Positions 41,263-42,771 of a DNA stretch of 42,771 bases are shown piece after piece (the first letter of the stretch is position 1; each line of letters starts with the position of its first letter). Under the pieces are notes generated by a model that did not search any database, was not told the origin of the DNA, and saw nothing but the letters and a program-made list of their open reading frames with translations. Source of the stretch: Fontibacillus panacisegetis. Lineage in GTDB: Bacteria > Bacillota > Bacilli > Paenibacillales > Paenibacillaceae. The stretch covers positions 1-42,771 of the forward strand of contig NZ_FNBG01000038.1 in assembly GCF_900102215.1 (NCBI RefSeq). Direction: 5' to 3'. Position numbers and translations under genes: made by a program.

Positions 41263-42318
41263 TTACAATGACCTCCTCTCATTGCGTGCCAAATAAAGGA
41301 AGAACGGCACCCCGATCAATGCAATAAGTGCACCAATTGGCGCTTCATAAGGAGGATTGATCGTTCTGGCTGCAAGATCGGCAAATACAACAAGCAGACT
41401 TCCAAGGATTGCAGAGCAAGGAATGATCCATCGATAATCGACCCCAACCAAAAATCTTGTCACATGCGGGACAATTAGACCAACAAAACTGACTGCACCT
41501 ACCACTGCAACAGAAGAACCGGCAAGTATCAGAACAATAATCATAGCAGCTAATTTGACAAGTCCTGTGCGCTGCCCAAGTCCAGTCGCAATCTCTTCTC
41601 CCAAGCTTAAAAGTGTAATGGATCGGGAGAGTCCTATTGCAGCAATAAGTGCGCAGCCTATCCACGGTAACAAAGCTTTAAGCTGAATCCATGTTGTTCC
41701 TGCTACTCCACCTGCATACCAAAACGCCAAGTCCTGTCCAATGTTATAGTAAAGTGCGACACCCTCACTTAGTGCAGCCAAAAGAGCACTAACAGCAGAT
41801 CCGGCAAGCACCAAGCGGACAGGAGTCACCCCTGCTTTTGAAAATGCACTAAAACCAAACACAAGCCCTGCACCAATCGCTGCTCCCAGAAAAGAGCACA
41901 GAATGAGTCCAATAAACGATAAGCCTGGAAAAAAAGCAAAGGACAACGCCATCACAAAGGCTGCGCCTGCATTTAATCCCAATAACCCGGAATCTGCCAT
42001 CGGATTTCGCGTCATTCCTTGCATCAGTGCACCAGCAACTGCGAAGCTTGCTCCAACCATAGCACTTGCAAGCACTCGTGGTAAACGCAGCTCATGAATG
42101 ACTAAATGCTGGGGAATATCCGGGTTGTAGTGAAACACAGCTTCCCATACGGTAGATAGAGAAATGTCAGAAGCACCAAATGAAATACAAAATGCAATCC
42201 CGAATATTAATGTTATAAATCCACCAAATAATATCAAAGAGGCAGCGATCGGCCGAGTACGCAATTTAGGTTTCAGTGAAGACCCTGGCTCACTCTCGCT
42301 TGTTGAATATGATGACAT
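41263..42318 (-). CDS. FecCD-family iron-siderophore ABC transporter permease
   Basis: This 351-residue permease has VIHELRLPRVLASAMVGASF (about residues 72-91), VAGALMQGMTRNPMADSGLL and FVGLIVPHVTRFLVGVDYRW, the same motifs as its partner. It has a 30-residue hydrophilic N-terminus before the first membrane segment. It is the first gene of the pair and has a perfect Fur box 42 bp upstream of its start, so both permeases are expected to be turned on under iron limitation. Like FeuB/YfiZ-type systems in Bacillus, it may use a shared ATPase. Confidence 0.95.
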   Translation of the reverse strand: MSSYSTSESEPGSSLKPKLRTRPIAASLILFGGFITLIFGIAFCISFGASDISLSTVWEAVFHYNPDIPQHLVIHELRLPRVLASAMVGASFAVAGALMQGMTRNPMADSGLLGLNAGAAFVMALSFAFFPGLSFIGLILCSFLGAAIGAGLVFGFSAFSKAGVTPVRLVLAGSAVSALLAALSEGVALYYNIGQDLAFWYAGGVAGTTWIQLKALLPWIGCALIAAIGLSRSITLLSLGEEIATGLGQRTGLVKLAAMIIVLILAGSSVAVVGAVSFVGLIVPHVTRFLVGVDYRWIIPCSAILGSLLVVFADLAARTINPPYEAPIGALIALIGVPFFLYLARNERRSL

Positions 42319-42359
42319 ACCTTACGTTCCTCTCATCTTTTAAATAAAATCCCATTCAT

Positions 42360-42374
42360 TGATAATCATTATCA
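42360..42374. promoter_or_regulatory. Fur box
   Basis: TGATAATCATTATCA is a perfect 7-1-7 inverted repeat, the Bacillus Fur operator form, upstream of the FecCD permease operon. Confidence 0.9.
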
Positions 42375-42442
42375 TTACCGGATAAGTGTATCAAAGAGAT
42401 ACTCAATAAGCAATCATAAAATTCCATCTATTGTTAATCATG

Positions 42443-42463
42443 ACCACCCGTCCAACGGGTGGT
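42443..42463. other. Hairpin beside the tnpA gene (candidate IS end)
   Basis: ACCACCCGT-CCA-ACGGGTGGT, with a second small GGGG-TATAA-CCCC stem at about 42472. IS200/IS605 elements carry subterminal hairpins near each end, so this may be the element's right end. The distance to the tnpA stop (115 bp) is compatible. Confidence 0.4.
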
Positions 42464-42577
42464 TTGCTCTTGGGGTATAACCCCCTGTTGCCAAACTGCG
42501 CCTAAAGACGCTAGCCTGACCACAAATCCGTTCAGGCTCAGTGTAATTTGTCATTTTCACTTACCAGTTAAACTGGT

Positions 42578-42771
42578 TTATTTCTTTTTGTTCCTATAAT
42601 TGCTGAACGGATCTTCGTACTCTTTTACACTCAGTTTATCTATTGCTTGATCGTGTGCTTCTTGTTCACGAATGTATTTAGCTACGGTTGCTTCATTCAA
42701 GCCCACTGTACTCACATAATATCCTTCTGCCCAAAATTTCCGATTTCCGTATTTATACTTTAATTGTGCAT
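42578..42771 (-). CDS. tnpA: IS200/IS605 family transposase TnpA, 3' end (partial)
   Basis: The last 63 codons of a Y1 transposase: KYKYGNRKFWAEGYYVSTVG followed by L-N-E-A-T-V-A-K-Y-I-R-E-Q-E, the helix carrying the catalytic Tyr and its surroundings, then LSVKEYEDPFSNYRNKKK and the stop. The 5' part lies beyond the window. TnpA moves single-stranded DNA by a Tyr-DNA link. The piece visible is without damage. Its right-to-left orientation and the hairpin at 42443 place the element's right end next to the Fur-controlled operon. Confidence 0.92.
   Translation of the reverse strand, partial: AQLKYKYGNRKFWAEGYYVSTVGLNEATVAKYIREQEAHDQAIDKLSVKEYEDPFSNYRNKKK

Overview
Organism and overall picture. 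The window is low-GC DNA with GGAGG-type ribosome binding sites. Its right-hand chromosomal genes (a carboxynorspermidine-pathway pair, a PEP synthase/rifampicin phosphotransferase-like enzyme with a TetR neighbour, Fur-controlled siderophore permeases) suggest a Bacillales host, most likely Paenibacillus- or Brevibacillus-like. This is inferred from gene content and style; there is no taxonomic marker in the window.

Positions 1-30,900: a large integron cassette array. About thirty small unrelated genes, nearly all on the minus strand, are separated by related imperfect inverted repeats of about 75-180 bp. I count 24 repeats, 15 of them with both ends. Each starts (+ strand) with ...TAAC-GTT, carries inner arms GTATTCACG / CGTGAATAC, and ends with GTGTTA.... 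This is the R''-L''-L'-R' layout of attC sites. The decisive sign is that the variable bases at the two ends of one cassette are complementary (six perfect 10-base pairs), as expected if each cassette once closed as a circle. Cargo is typical of cassettes: NUDIX hydrolases, GNAT acetyltransferases, SAM methyltransferases, HAD phosphatases, a nucleotidyltransferase of the aminoglycoside-resistance type, a uracil-DNA-glycosylase-like protein, a toxin-antitoxin pair, a lipoprotein and several unknown proteins. Many cassette genes are broken by frameshifts or deletions.

Positions 30,870-31,290: the platform end. A non-attC junction sequence (candidate attI) is followed by a remnant of a tyrosine recombinase in which an N-terminal piece is joined to the C-terminal piece holding the catalytic Tyr, so the array is now without an integrase. 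A diverged copy of the attI-like sequence lies at 4,645-4,760, beside a 45-codon ORF with its own terminator. The array may therefore be a fusion of two.

Positions about 15,670-22,020: a foreign element inside the array. It has a decayed large serine recombinase, an excisionase-like HTH protein, an OmpR-type regulator, a histidine kinase, a three-gene lantibiotic-immunity-type ABC transporter and a PspC-domain protein. Its entry removed the 5' parts of two cassette genes, an aac(6')-like gene on the left and a relE-like gene on the right.

Positions 31,330-42,771: ordinary chromosome with no broken genes until the last 200 bases. It holds a pentapeptide-repeat protein, an ArsB-type permease preceded by a small membrane protein, the TetR gene and PEP synthase/Rph-like gene with shared palindromic operator candidates, carboxynorspermidine decarboxylase and synthase, two FecCD permeases behind a perfect Fur box, and the 3' end of an IS200/IS605 tnpA running off the window.
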